A stretch of 23,845 bases of DNA from Flavobacterium psychrophilum. GTDB taxonomy: Bacteria; Bacteroidota; Bacteroidia; Flavobacteriales; Flavobacteriaceae. The DNA lies in NCBI GenBank assembly GCA_945897545.1, contig CAMDGJ010000011.1:1-23845 (forward strand), read 5' to 3'. Below are positions 1-6,965 of the stretch, piece after piece (the first letter of the stretch is position 1; each line of letters starts with the position of its first letter). The notes beneath the pieces were generated by a model. That model did not search any database. It saw only the letters and a list, made by a program, of their open reading frames with translations, and was not told where the DNA came from. Position numbers and translations under genes: made by a program.

Positions 1-518
1 TGTTTATTGCTGGCGGTGCTTTTGATGGAATAGAGCGTATTATTTCAAAACGTTTGAATCGCCAGGCAGTTGGTTACAGTACATCTAAAAATGTTGATAA
101 TATTGACAAAGACAATTTGTTGCAGTATATTATACCAAAAGACGTAAAGGATTTTGGATTGATTCCTGAAATTATTGGACGTTTGCCAGTCTTGACGCAT
201 ATGGATCCATTGGATAGAGAAACACTGAGAGCAATTTTGACCCAACCTAAAAATGCTTTAATCAAACAATATCAAAAATTATTTTTGATGGATGATGTTG
301 AATTTAGTATCACCGATGAAGCGTTGGATTTTATTGTCGAAAAAGCCTTAGAATACAAACTCGGAGCTCGTGGATTGCGTTCTTTATGCGAAGCTATCCT
401 CACCGATGCCATGTATGAATTGCCAAGTTCTGACGATAAAATATTAGAAATCGATGTGGATTACGCCAAAGAAACCTTGAATAGAAATTTATTGAAACGA
501 TTGGAAATCGCTTCGTAA
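1..518 (+). CDS. clpX: ATP-dependent Clp protease ATP-binding subunit ClpX (3' part)
   Basis: This is the C-terminal 171 codons of ClpX, the AAA+ unfoldase that feeds substrates to ClpP. The 5' part lies outside the window; the reading frame is open from base 3. The first visible residues, FIAGGAFDGIERII, match the conserved ClpX core. The sensor-2 region with the GARGLR signature (around bases 363-380) and the small C-terminal AAA lid follow. It ends at TAA 516-518 and is followed by a strong hairpin terminator. The next gene, serB, is separated by 135 bp, so the two are probably separate transcription units. The family assignment is secure; only the fragment can be judged. Confidence 0.95.
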   Translation, partial: FIAGGAFDGIERIISKRLNRQAVGYSTSKNVDNIDKDNLLQYIIPKDVKDFGLIPEIIGRLPVLTHMDPLDRETLRAILTQPKNALIKQYQKLFLMDDVEFSITDEALDFIVEKALEYKLGARGLRSLCEAILTDAMYELPSSDDKILEIDVDYAKETLNRNLLKRLEIAS

Positions 519-539
519 TTTTTTAGTTTATAAAATTTC

Positions 540-578
540 AAACCCGACAGTTTTTAAAAATCTGTCGGGTTTCTTTTT
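540..578 (+). terminator. Rho-independent terminator of clpX
   Basis: A perfect 11-bp inverted repeat, AAACCCGACAG and CTGTCGGGTTT, with an 11-nt loop is followed by CTTTTTT. It starts 21 bp after the clpX stop codon. Confidence 0.85.
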
Positions 579-653
579 TGAAAAAACATCCTATATTCTT
601 TTTTATAAGCAATAGATTGTCGATTTTTGCCTTTCGTAAATTAATATAAAAAA

Positions 654-1889
654 ATGGAAGCAGAAGATAAAGAGATTATTTTGTTAAAAGTTTCTGGTCA
701 GGATAAACCTGGTGTAACCGCTGGTTTAACATCTATATTGGCTACTTATGATGCCGTTATTTTAGATATTGGTCAAGCTGATATTCACGATACACTATCT
801 TTGGGCATTTTATTTGAAATAAAAGCTGGGTCCAGTTCGGCAGCTGTTTTGAAAGATTTATTGTTCAAAGGTTATGAATTAGGGATTAATGTCAAGTTTA
901 TTCCCATTTCTATTCCTGATTATGAAATTTGGGTAAAAGGACAACGAAAGCAACGCTATATCATCAATGTTTTGGGTGAAACATTAACAGCTGCACAATT
1001 GTCTGCCGTGACCAAAATACTGTCTGACCAAAAATTGAATATAGATTCCATTATAAGATTGACGGGTAGAGTTTCTGTAGTAGATAAAGAAGATTACCCC
1101 CGTTCTTGTGTACAATTATCCGTAACGGGTAATATTGTTGATAAAACAGTAGTTACCGCTAGTTTTATGGAGATTTCAGGAAAATTCGATGTTGATATTT
1201 CTTTTCAAGAAGATAATATGTACCGACGTAACAGACGATTGGTGTGTTTTGATATGGATTCTACCTTAATTCAAACCGAAGTAATTGATGAACTTGCGGA
1301 GTTAAATGGTGTAGGAGAACAAGTTAGAGCCATTACTGAATCTGCAATGAATGGTGAAATTGATTTTAGCGAAAGTTTCAAAAAGCGTATGGCTTTGCTC
1401 GAAGGTTTGAGCGAAGAAGTATTGCATAATGTGGCCATAAATTTACCTATAACCAAAGGCGCTCATCGCTTGATGAAAGCCTTGAAATATTATGGTTATA
1501 AAACCGCCATTTTATCGGGAGGATTCACTTATTTTGGCGATTATTTGCAAAAAGAATTAGGGATTGATTATGTTTATGCCAACCAATTGGAAATTAAAGA
1601 TGGTAAACTAACCGGAAAACATTTGGGTGAAATTGTCGATGGCAACAAGAAAGCAGAATACTTAAAAGCCATTACCGAGAAAGAAGGCATTCACATCAAC
1701 CAAACCATTGCCGTGGGTGATGGCGCAAACGATTTGCCTATGTTGAACTTGGCTGGTTTAGGAATTGCCTTTCACGCCAAACCGAAAGTAAAAGAAAGCG
1801 CCACAACCTCTATTTCTAGCCTAGGACTGGATGGTGTTTTATATTTATTGGGCTATCATGACAGGCATATTGATATGATGCAGGAATAG
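654..1889 (+). CDS. serB: Phosphoserine phosphatase SerB with N-terminal ACT domains (complete copy)
   Basis: The enzyme hydrolyses O-phospho-L-serine to serine, the last step of the phosphorylated serine pathway. Residues 1 to about 185 form an ACT-type regulatory region starting with ILLKVSGQDKPGVTAG. The HAD phosphatase follows: motif I DMDST at 200-204 (nucleophile D200, acid D202), motif II LSGG with S288, a lysine-containing KPKVKES stretch, and motif IV GDGAND at 355-360. The length of 411 residues fits ACT-SerB proteins. The ATG at 654 lies directly after an AT-rich leader and gives the complete ACT domain. A second copy, lacking the first 50 codons, lies about 1.8 kb downstream, so this full copy is presumably the working gene. 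Confidence 0.95.
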   Translation: MEAEDKEIILLKVSGQDKPGVTAGLTSILATYDAVILDIGQADIHDTLSLGILFEIKAGSSSAAVLKDLLFKGYELGINVKFIPISIPDYEIWVKGQRKQRYIINVLGETLTAAQLSAVTKILSDQKLNIDSIIRLTGRVSVVDKEDYPRSCVQLSVTGNIVDKTVVTASFMEISGKFDVDISFQEDNMYRRNRRLVCFDMDSTLIQTEVIDELAELNGVGEQVRAITESAMNGEIDFSESFKKRMALLEGLSEEVLHNVAINLPITKGAHRLMKALKYYGYKTAILSGGFTYFGDYLQKELGIDYVYANQLEIKDGKLTGKHLGEIVDGNKKAEYLKAITEKEGIHINQTIAVGDGANDLPMLNLAGLGIAFHAKPKVKESATTSISSLGLDGVLYLLGYHDRHIDMMQE

Positions 1890-1895
1890 GATTCT

Positions 1896-1978
1896 GTAAT
1901 CAAAAAATCGTTAAGCAAAGTCATTGTTGTGATGTATTTATACAGAAGCGTGATGGCTGGCTACCGAGGGGGATTTAT
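1896..1978 (+). repeat. Degenerate copy A of the gene-end repeat
   Basis: This stretch downstream of serB resembles the end of the repeats at 2711, 3371 and 4784. It has GTAATCAAAAAATCG and then AGAAGCGTGATGGCTGGC and CCGAGGGGGATTT, where other copies have ACAAGCGTGACGCTTGC and GCGAGGGATTT. The terminator-like hairpin of the other copies is not recognisable here. Confidence 0.45.
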
Positions 1979-2042
1979 ATACAATTGACTTCATTAAATA
2001 ATTGTACCAAACTGGTTTACTCAAAACATTGAATTAATTTAT

Positions 2043-2050
2043 TACATTTG
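2043..2050 (+). promoter_or_regulatory. Bacteroidetes -7 box, mntA promoter
   Basis: TACATTTG fits the Bacteroidetes TAnnTTTG element and stands only 4 nt before the ATG of the nucleotidyltransferase gene. I see no TTG at the expected -33 spacing. If used, the transcript would be leaderless or nearly so. Confidence 0.45.
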
Positions 2051-2054
2051 TACT

Positions 2055-2354
2055 ATGATTTCAGAACAACAAATTAAGATCATTATCAACACTTTAAAAC
2101 CATTTAAACCAACTAAGATTGGAATTTTTGGTTCCTATTCTCGTGATGAAAACTCAAAGGAAAGCGATATAGATATTTTATATTCTTTTGATTCAAAATA
2201 CAGTCTATTTGATTTGGTTGGACTGCAAATGGAGTTGCAAGACAAACTACAAAAAGGAGTAGATTTAGTTGAATTTACAGCAATACACCCTCGATTAAAA
2301 TCACAAATTTTAAAGGATGCAAAAATAGTATATGAAGCCTATTATAGAAAGTGA
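2055..2354 (+). CDS. mntA: MNT-type nucleotidyltransferase antitoxin (MntA-like)
   Basis: This 99-residue protein is a minimal nucleotidyltransferase. The signature is complete: GSYSR at 26-30 and SDID at 37-40, with D38 and D40 as the expected metal-binding acidic residues. In the HepT/MntA family the MNT protein neutralises its HEPN partner by attaching AMP to a tyrosine near the HEPN active site. That mechanism is known for the family and inferred here. The gene overlaps the HEPN gene by 23 bp, the usual antitoxin-first layout with translational coupling. It sits in an accessory block between two serB copies, which suggests acquisition. Confidence 0.88.
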   Translation: MISEQQIKIIINTLKPFKPTKIGIFGSYSRDENSKESDIDILYSFDSKYSLFDLVGLQMELQDKLQKGVDLVEFTAIHPRLKSQILKDAKIVYEAYYRK

Positions 2355-2691
2355 TTTATTCAGACTCAAACATATTGAAGATTGCATCGAAAAGATTACA
2401 ATTTTAGTACATTCTTGTAAAACAGTTGCAGTTTTTAAAAGTAGATGGATAGAGCAAGATGCTATGATTAGAAATTTTGAAATTATTGGGGAAGCTTCTA
2501 ACCATATTTCGGAAGAAATTAAAAGGAATTATTCCAATATAGAATGGTACAAAATGAGAGGAATGAGGAATTTCATGTCTCATGAATATTTTGGTGTTAG
2601 ACTAGAAACCATTTGGGACACGGCAGTAGAAAATATCCCAATTTTAAAGCTTCAAATTACTGAAATCATTTCAACGATTGAAAAAAAATAG
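2332..2691 (+). CDS. hepT: HEPN-domain ribonuclease toxin (HepT-like, DUF86)
   Basis: This 119-residue, mainly helical protein is a HEPN toxin of the HepT/DUF86 type. The catalytic RX4HXY motif is intact as RNFMSHEY at residues 79-86: R79 and H84 are the predicted RNase residues, and Y86 is the tyrosine that MntA-type partners AMPylate in studied members. An N-terminal segment with RLKHIEDCIEKI is typical of the family's first helix. Its start overlaps the 3' end of the nucleotidyltransferase gene by 23 bp. With both motifs intact, the pair looks functional. A copy of the gene-end repeat starts about 20 bp downstream and provides a hairpin. Confidence 0.88.
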   Translation: MKPIIESDLFRLKHIEDCIEKITILVHSCKTVAVFKSRWIEQDAMIRNFEIIGEASNHISEEIKRNYSNIEWYKMRGMRNFMSHEYFGVRLETIWDTAVENIPILKLQITEIISTIEKK

Positions 2692-2710
2692 CACTACCCA
2701 TTTATAAAAA

Positions 2711-2871
2711 AAGCTCAAAAAAGGTATGTTTTTGAGCTATATTTTCAATAAAAATCCTTGAGCTTTAAGATTTATAAAACCATGCTGTCGTACTGGGTTA
2801 AAACTGAGGTAATCAAGAAATAGCATTCCATTTTTTATAGGCACAAGCGTGACGCTTGCGCAAGCGAGGGA
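2711..2871 (+). repeat. Gene-end repeat, copy B
   Basis: The unit begins with a hairpin (AGCTCAAAAA 2712-2721 pairs with TTTTTGAGCT 2729-2738). It continues through a spacer containing GGTAATCAAGAAA and ends in a palindromic core. AAGCGTGACGCTT (2845-2857) is symmetrical around its central G, and CGCTTGCGCAAGCG (2853-2866) is a perfect 14-bp palindrome. The unit closes with AGCGAGGGATTT. The order and orientation match the copies at 3371 and 4784. Confidence 0.7.
2712..2745 (+). terminator. Hairpin terminator after hepT
   Basis: A 10-bp perfect stem with a 7-nt loop is followed by an AT-rich tail (ATATTTT). It lies 20 bp past the hepT stop and forms the 5' part of repeat copy B. The short T run makes it a weaker terminator than the one at 3371. 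Confidence 0.5.
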
Positions 2872-2884
2872 TTTAAAAATAAAA

Positions 2885-2946
2885 ACTGTTGTAATCAAGA
2901 AACGGAATTACTTTTTTTAAAGTCAAAATCTTGACGCTTGCACTAA
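2885..2946 (+). repeat. Partial gene-end repeat, copy B'
   Basis: Directly after copy B a second partial unit repeats only the distal half: GTTGTAATCAAGAAACGG, a T-rich stretch, then AAAGTCAAAATCTTGACGCTTGC. The hairpin half and the closing GCGAGGG are missing. The rest of the gene-free stretch from 2947 to 3019 is AT-rich and shows nothing I recognise. Confidence 0.5.
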
Positions 2947-3019
2947 CTTCAAGGAGCTTCAAATGAATATAAAACAGTAATTTTCAGAACTATAAAAACA
3001 CCAAATCAAAAATAATGAA

Positions 3020-3027
3020 TACATTTG
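3020..3027 (+). promoter_or_regulatory. Bacteroidetes -7 box upstream of the coiled-coil gene
   Basis: TACATTTG matches TAnnTTTG and lies 31 nt before the ATG at 3059. It is the same octamer that precedes mntA. No clear -33 TTG is visible. Confidence 0.4.
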
Positions 3028-3058
3028 TATTTAGTTTAAATTTTGAATTAGTAATCAA

Positions 3059-3349
3059 ATGAGTGCAACCGAATTAAAATTGTATGATATTTTCAGAAAA
3101 GACATTAAATTGTCTGATGAAAAGGCGAAGATTTTTGCAACAATAGTGCGAGAAGCGGTCACTAATGAAGTAAAACGGCAACAGACTGAATTTAAAAGTC
3201 AAAACAAAGAAGATTTTTACAAGCTAGATTTGCGAATGGAGCAAATGAATAGCAACATAGAAACTACAAAAGTAGATTTGATTAAATGGTTCGTTGGTTT
3301 ATTTTTGGCGCTTGCCATGATGATTATAGGTCTGTATATAAAAAAATAA
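3059..3349 (+). CDS. Small coiled-coil protein with C-terminal membrane anchor
   Basis: I do not recognise a characterised function. The 96 residues split into a charged helical part (about 1-72) and one hydrophobic segment at about 74-93 (IKWFVGLFLALAMMIIGLYI) ending in two lysines. This predicts a single-pass, tail-anchored inner-membrane protein. The layout resembles small coiled-coil proteins of the DUF1640 type, which I suggest only by resemblance. It has its own -7 box and is closed by its own copy of the gene-end repeat, so it behaves like an independent one-gene unit within the accessory block between the serB copies. Confidence 0.75.
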   Translation: MSATELKLYDIFRKDIKLSDEKAKIFATIVREAVTNEVKRQQTEFKSQNKEDFYKLDLRMEQMNSNIETTKVDLIKWFVGLFLALAMMIIGLYIKK

Positions 3350-3370
3350 GCACACCATTTTTTAAACATA

Positions 3371-3408
3371 CAAAGCTCAAAAACAGCTGTTTTTGAGCTT
3401 TGTTTTTT
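3371..3408 (+). terminator. Strong Rho-independent terminator (5' part of repeat copy C)
   Basis: The 32-bp stretch 3371-3402 is a perfect palindrome (CAAAGCTCAAAAACAG and its reverse complement) followed by a run of Ts. It lies about 20 bp after the stop of the 96-residue gene. Confidence 0.75.
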
Positions 3409-3519
3409 GTCAAAACCCCCTAGGTTTAATTTTTATAAACCTTACTATCGAACGAGGCTAAAATTGTGGTAATCAAAAAACGGGGATTCTTTTTTTAAAG
3501 TCACAAGCATGACGCTTGC

Positions 3520-3656
3520 TTCCAATGTCATTAAGTTAAGGAAAAATAGTCTTGGTTTTGTCATTCCGACGAAGGAGGAATCTTATACATTACTCACATT
3601 ATGTGATTTCTCCCGTTGGTCGAAATGACAAAAAAACTCTTAACTTAATGACATTG
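3520..3656. mobile_element. MITE-like palindromic element
   Basis: Perfect 18-bp terminal inverted repeats are CAATGTCATTAAGTTAAG (3523-3540) and CTTAACTTAATGACATTG (3639-3656). A second, nested pair is TTTTGTCATTCCGAC (3556-3570) and GTCGAAATGACAAAA (3619-3633), so the whole element can fold on itself. It is flanked by the 7-bp direct repeat CGCTTGC (3513-3519 and 3657-3663), as expected for a target duplication. It has no coding capacity, so any movement would need a transposase elsewhere. Confidence 0.7.
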
Positions 3657-3671
3657 CGCTTGCGACAGCGA

Positions 3672-4758
3672 GGGAATTTTATTCGAAATTAAGTCAGGTT
3701 CTAGTTCTGGAGCTGTTTTGAAAGATCTATTGTTTAAAGGCTATGAATTGGGAATCAAAGTTGTCTTTATTCCTATTACAATTCCAGACTATGAAATTTG
3801 GGTAAAAGGGCAGCGCAAGCAACGCTATATTATCAATGTTTTAGGAGAAAAATTAACAGCGGTACAATTAGCTGCGGTAACCAAAATAATGTCAGACCAA
3901 AGTTTGAATATCGATTCTATCATTCGATTAACCGGCAGAACATCGGTAGTGGAGAAAGAAGAATATCCACGTTCTTGTATACAATTATCTGTAACGGGTA
4001 ACATTGTTGATAAAACATTGGTTACCGCTAGTTTTATGGAAATTTCAGGAAAATTCGATGTTGATATTTCTTTTCAAGAAGACAATATGTACAGACGAAA
4101 TCGCCGTTTGGTTTGTTTTGATATGGATTCAACTTTAATTCAAACCGAAGTAATTGATGAATTAGCTGAGTTGAATGGTGTAGGTGAGCAAGTGAGAGCC
4201 ATTACCGAATCTGCGATGAATGGTGAAATTGATTTTAGCGAAAGTTTCAAAAAACGTATGGCTTTGCTAGAAGGTTTGAGCGAAGACGTTTTGCATAATG
4301 TGGCCATAAATTTACCAATAACCAAAGGCGCTCATCGCTTGATGAAAGCCTTGAAATATTACGGATATAAAACAGCTATCTTATCGGGAGGGTTCACTTA
4401 TTTTGGAGATTATTTGCAAAAAGAATTAGGAATAGATTACGTTTATGCCAATCAATTGGAGATAAAAGATGGTAAACTAACTGGAAAATATTTAGGCGAA
4501 ATTGTCGATGGTGCCACGAAAGCTGAATATTTAAAAGCTATCGCCGAAAAAGAAGGCATTCACATCAATCAAACCATAGCAGTTGGTGATGGAGCCAATG
4601 ATTTACCAATGTTGAATTTGGCTGGTTTAGGAATTGCTTTTCACGCCAAACCAAAAGTAAAAGAAAGTGCCACAACGTCTATTTCTAGTTTGGGTCTTGA
4701 TGGTGTTTTATATTTATTAGGCTACCACGATAGACATATTGATATGATGCAGGAGTAG
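3672..4758 (+). pseudogene. serB: Second phosphoserine phosphatase serB copy, 5'-truncated
   Basis: This is a partial duplicate of the serB gene at 654. Homology begins at codon 51 of the full copy (GILFEIK) and runs to the same stop, with 18 amino-acid differences over about 345 residues and none in the HAD motifs. The first 50 codons, including most of the first ACT domain, are replaced by the end of repeat copy C. The frame is open from 3652 (after TGA 3649-3651) but contains no ATG near the junction. A TTG at 3718 could start a 346-residue protein that keeps the whole catalytic domain. Most nucleotide differences from the full copy are silent, so the two diverged under selection. I call it a remnant, but a truncated active phosphatase remains possible. 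Confidence 0.75.
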
Positions 4759-4783
4759 TGATAAAAACTAGTCGAATAAAACA

Positions 4784-4931
4784 AACAAAGCTCAAAAACA
4801 ACTGTTTATGAGCTTTGTTTTTAATAAACCCTTTTAAAAAAGCATACTGTTTTACTTGGCTAAAACAGCTCTAATCAGGAAACGATATTATTTTTTAAGG
4901 GCACAAGCGTGACGCTTGCGCTAGCGTGGGC
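4784..4931 (+). repeat. Gene-end repeat, copy D
   Basis: After the truncated serB the same unit recurs. A hairpin (AACAAAGCTCAAAAACA at 4784-4800 pairs with 4803-4819, one mismatch) is followed by a T run. Then comes CTAATCAGGAAACG near 4871 and the core GCACAAGCGTGACGCTTGCG at 4901-4920, ending AGCGTGGG. It abuts the 3' end of the convergent lipoprotein gene, and the hairpin may terminate transcription of the serB copy. Confidence 0.65.
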
Positions 4932-4951
4932 TTCGCCAGCAGGATACTATC

Positions 4952-6196
4952 TTAAAAAGTTCTTACTGCTCGTACTGACCAGATTTGAGATGGACTAATG
5001 AAAGCCCCAAATCCTGAATTTGGGTTACCAAACATACTTACCCTAATTACTCCACATCCAATGCAATGGTATCCGGTTGAAGACCACCAATACTTCGTAG
5101 TGGTTCCAGCAGGAATAAAATTCATAGATAAGGTCTTATTTTCACTTATTTTATAAAGTTCCATAAAGCTTGGCAAATACCAATCATTATAACCATTTAG
5201 TATTAAGTCATAACATATTTGAGCCGCAATGCCGCTGGTATTACACCCTATATTATTCAATATAAATATTGTATTAGCATTACCAGAACCTATTCCTTCA
5301 GAAGTCCCACCTATTAACATACTCACATTTGCGTTAGCACAAGCCCAACTTGCCGTTCCTTGGTCATTTTGCGCAACAATCAGTCCGTGTAGTTGCCCTT
5401 GAATATATCCAGAATCGCCGTACCTAAAAAAGTAACCTATAATTCCTCCTTGGTAATTATCACCAATACCTAAAGTTGCAGTCGTGAAAATTTGTTGTTC
5501 TCCATAAGCAGTTCCGTCAATATTTGTAATGTAAGCTCTTGCATAGTATTTTGTGTTTTGATTGAGGTTGGTCAATTCACAAGAAAATGTTTCGGATAAA
5601 GTACCGGGTTTGTCTGTTGGAAGACCTATTGTTTTGGTTGTTAGGGCAATAGTAGGATTAGGATTTATATCCCAGACCACACCTCTATTAGCAATACTTC
5701 CATTTCCACTAGCCATTCCATCTGAGACCATCCTTGCTATGGTTGTAGCGCTATTTTTTGTAATATTAACAATAGTATTTGTTGCTATTGTTGGTAAAGA
5801 AAATGTTGTGAAAAACTGTTGATCACCATAGGAAGTTCCGACACTATTTGTTGCGTATGCTCTGACATAATATTTAGTGCCTGATAATAAGTTTGTTAAA
5901 TTACTTGTAAAATCACCAACACCATTTCCGTCAACTGTTTTTGTTGTTAAATTTATTGTAGGACTTGGATTTATATCCCATACAACACCTCTTTTTGTTA
6001 TTATTGATCCGCCATCAGTATATATTAGTCCTCCACTTGTGGCGCTATTTAATGTTCTTTCCACTCCCCGAGTGACTAATTCAGGTAAAGATGCAACAGG
6101 AGGATTATCCTCAATAGGGCTGCTTTCACTTGCACAACTGTAAAGCACAGTTATTGCAAATAAAAAGATCAATGATTTTAAAACTAGTTTTTTCAT
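4952..6196 (-). CDS. Lipoprotein with two repeated beta domains and a DUF1566-like C-terminus
   Basis: The 414-residue protein starts with a type II signal peptide: KK, a hydrophobic stretch, then lipobox LYSC with the lipidated C21. Two homologous units follow at about 42-131 and 138-239. Both carry RGVVWDINP, PTI.LTTKT, GTKYY/NTKYY, RAY.TN and a final FTT, resembling fibronectin-III or Ig-like folds of Bacteroidetes surface proteins. The C-terminal part (about 245-414, with GGIIGYFF, NDWYLPS and a final WSVRAVRTF) resembles the DUF1566/Fib_succ_major type found in exported proteins. It is probably displayed on the outer membrane; the substrate is unknown. It follows the 202-residue gene at 6204 by 7 bp and is probably cotranscribed with it. 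Confidence 0.8.
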   Translation of the reverse strand: MKKLVLKSLIFLFAITVLYSCASESSPIEDNPPVASLPELVTRGVERTLNSATSGGLIYTDGGSIITKRGVVWDINPSPTINLTTKTVDGNGVGDFTSNLTNLLSGTKYYVRAYATNSVGTSYGDQQFFTTFSLPTIATNTIVNITKNSATTIARMVSDGMASGNGSIANRGVVWDINPNPTIALTTKTIGLPTDKPGTLSETFSCELTNLNQNTKYYARAYITNIDGTAYGEQQIFTTATLGIGDNYQGGIIGYFFRYGDSGYIQGQLHGLIVAQNDQGTASWACANANVSMLIGGTSEGIGSGNANTIFILNNIGCNTSGIAAQICYDLILNGYNDWYLPSFMELYKISENKTLSMNFIPAGTTTKYWWSSTGYHCIGCGVIRVSMFGNPNSGFGAFISPSQIWSVRAVRTF

Positions 6197-6203
6197 AATG
6201 TTA

Positions 6204-6812
6204 TTATGTTAGTTTATTGAATTTTGTTACTAGGTTTATTTTGGTAATAATTTCTGTATGATTAGGATTTTTTTCATCTAATTCAAACATTAAAAAACGC
6301 TTATTTTTTGGGTTTATAACCACTGTATTCTCAAACGAATACGCCTCTTCAATTTTAAACTTTACATTAAAAATAAAACGGCAAGGACCCAGGTCAAAGT
6401 ATTTTTCATTGTTTTGACATTGTGTTCTCATTCTGGCAATGTTGCCTTTAAAAGTGTCATTTATTGCAAATGCCTCATCACGACTTAATTTTGTAAGATT
6501 GTTAATTTTAGCAATTAGAAAGGACGAACCATTGTTTGTATAAGTATCGCACTGCCTAGTGTATAGATACACTTCTTCATATACTTTTTCTTGGTCGAAG
6601 TTCGTTTTGTTGAAACATTCTAAGAAACCGTATTGATAATCGTTTTTACGATTTTCCTTATTAAACAGCCATTCTTCCCATCCAAAACCTGCTACAGATT
6701 CATATAATTGATTCTCTTTTGAACCACAACATTTACCATTAAATCCAGACGGGGTTTCCCAATTGTTATCATTAGGTGTGATTCGAGTAATATATTTTCC
6801 TGATTTTCTCAT
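6204..6812 (-). CDS. Hypothetical protein, 202 residues
   Basis: I do not recognise this protein with confidence. I chose the ATG at 6812 (MRKSGKYITRITPNDNNW). The frame extends 14 codons further to a TTG, but that extension sits in AT-rich leader sequence. There is no signal peptide or membrane segment, so it is likely cytoplasmic. Visible features are an N-terminal block with NNWETPSGFNGKCC, the motif GFGWEEWLFNKE, and scattered cysteines. A GFGxEEWLF motif reminds me of the N-terminal domain of some predicted HNH or modification-dependent restriction proteins, but no HNH motif is seen, so that link is weak. It lies 7 bp upstream of the lipoprotein gene and diverges from the XRE regulator. 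Confidence 0.6.
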   Translation of the reverse strand: MRKSGKYITRITPNDNNWETPSGFNGKCCGSKENQLYESVAGFGWEEWLFNKENRKNDYQYGFLECFNKTNFDQEKVYEEVYLYTRQCDTYTNNGSSFLIAKINNLTKLSRDEAFAINDTFKGNIARMRTQCQNNEKYFDLGPCRFIFNVKFKIEEAYSFENTVVINPKNKRFLMFELDEKNPNHTEIITKINLVTKFNKLT

Positions 6813-6895
6813 AATTATAAGATAAGAATTGTAAATAAAAGCAAAAACATTCAAAAAAATTTTGTTTAAAATTTCTTATTTTGATTTAAAAGTTC

Positions 6896-6903
6896 TATTT
6901 TTG
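6896..6903 (+). promoter_or_regulatory. Bacteroidetes -7 box upstream of the XRE regulator
   Basis: TATTTTTG fits TAnnTTTG and lies 20 nt before an ATG at 6924. That spacing supports 6924 as the ancestral start of the regulator gene. A clear -33 TTG is not seen. Confidence 0.35.
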
Positions 6904-6965
6904 AACTATTAATTCTTAAAATTATGATATAACAGGCAGAAACCAAGATTAAACAAATTCGCGAA

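Larger units (their letters stand above)
3371..3676 (+). repeat. Gene-end repeat, copy C, interrupted by an inserted element
   Basis: The unit has the same parts as copies B and D: hairpin at 3371-3402, GGTAATCAAAAAACGGGG near 3470, and AAAGTCACAAGCATGACGCTTGC ending at 3519. It is then broken by a palindromic insertion at 3520-3656 and resumes at 3657 with CGCTTGCGACAGCGAGGG. Its last bases merge directly into the truncated serB copy at about 3672. This accounts for the gene-free stretch 3350-3671. Confidence 0.65.

Noticed and set aside
3798..4001. Plus-strand open frame of 67 codons
   Set aside because: It lies out of frame within the truncated serB copy and has no family features.
1896..4931. 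Integron cassette array with attC sites
   Set aside because: The repeats lack the GTTRRRY/RYYYAAC core pairs of attC sites and no integron integrase is in the window.
5562..6143. Plus-strand open frames of 86 and 88 codons
   Set aside because: They are antisense to the lipoprotein gene and mirror its two repeated domains; no start signals or recognisable protein.
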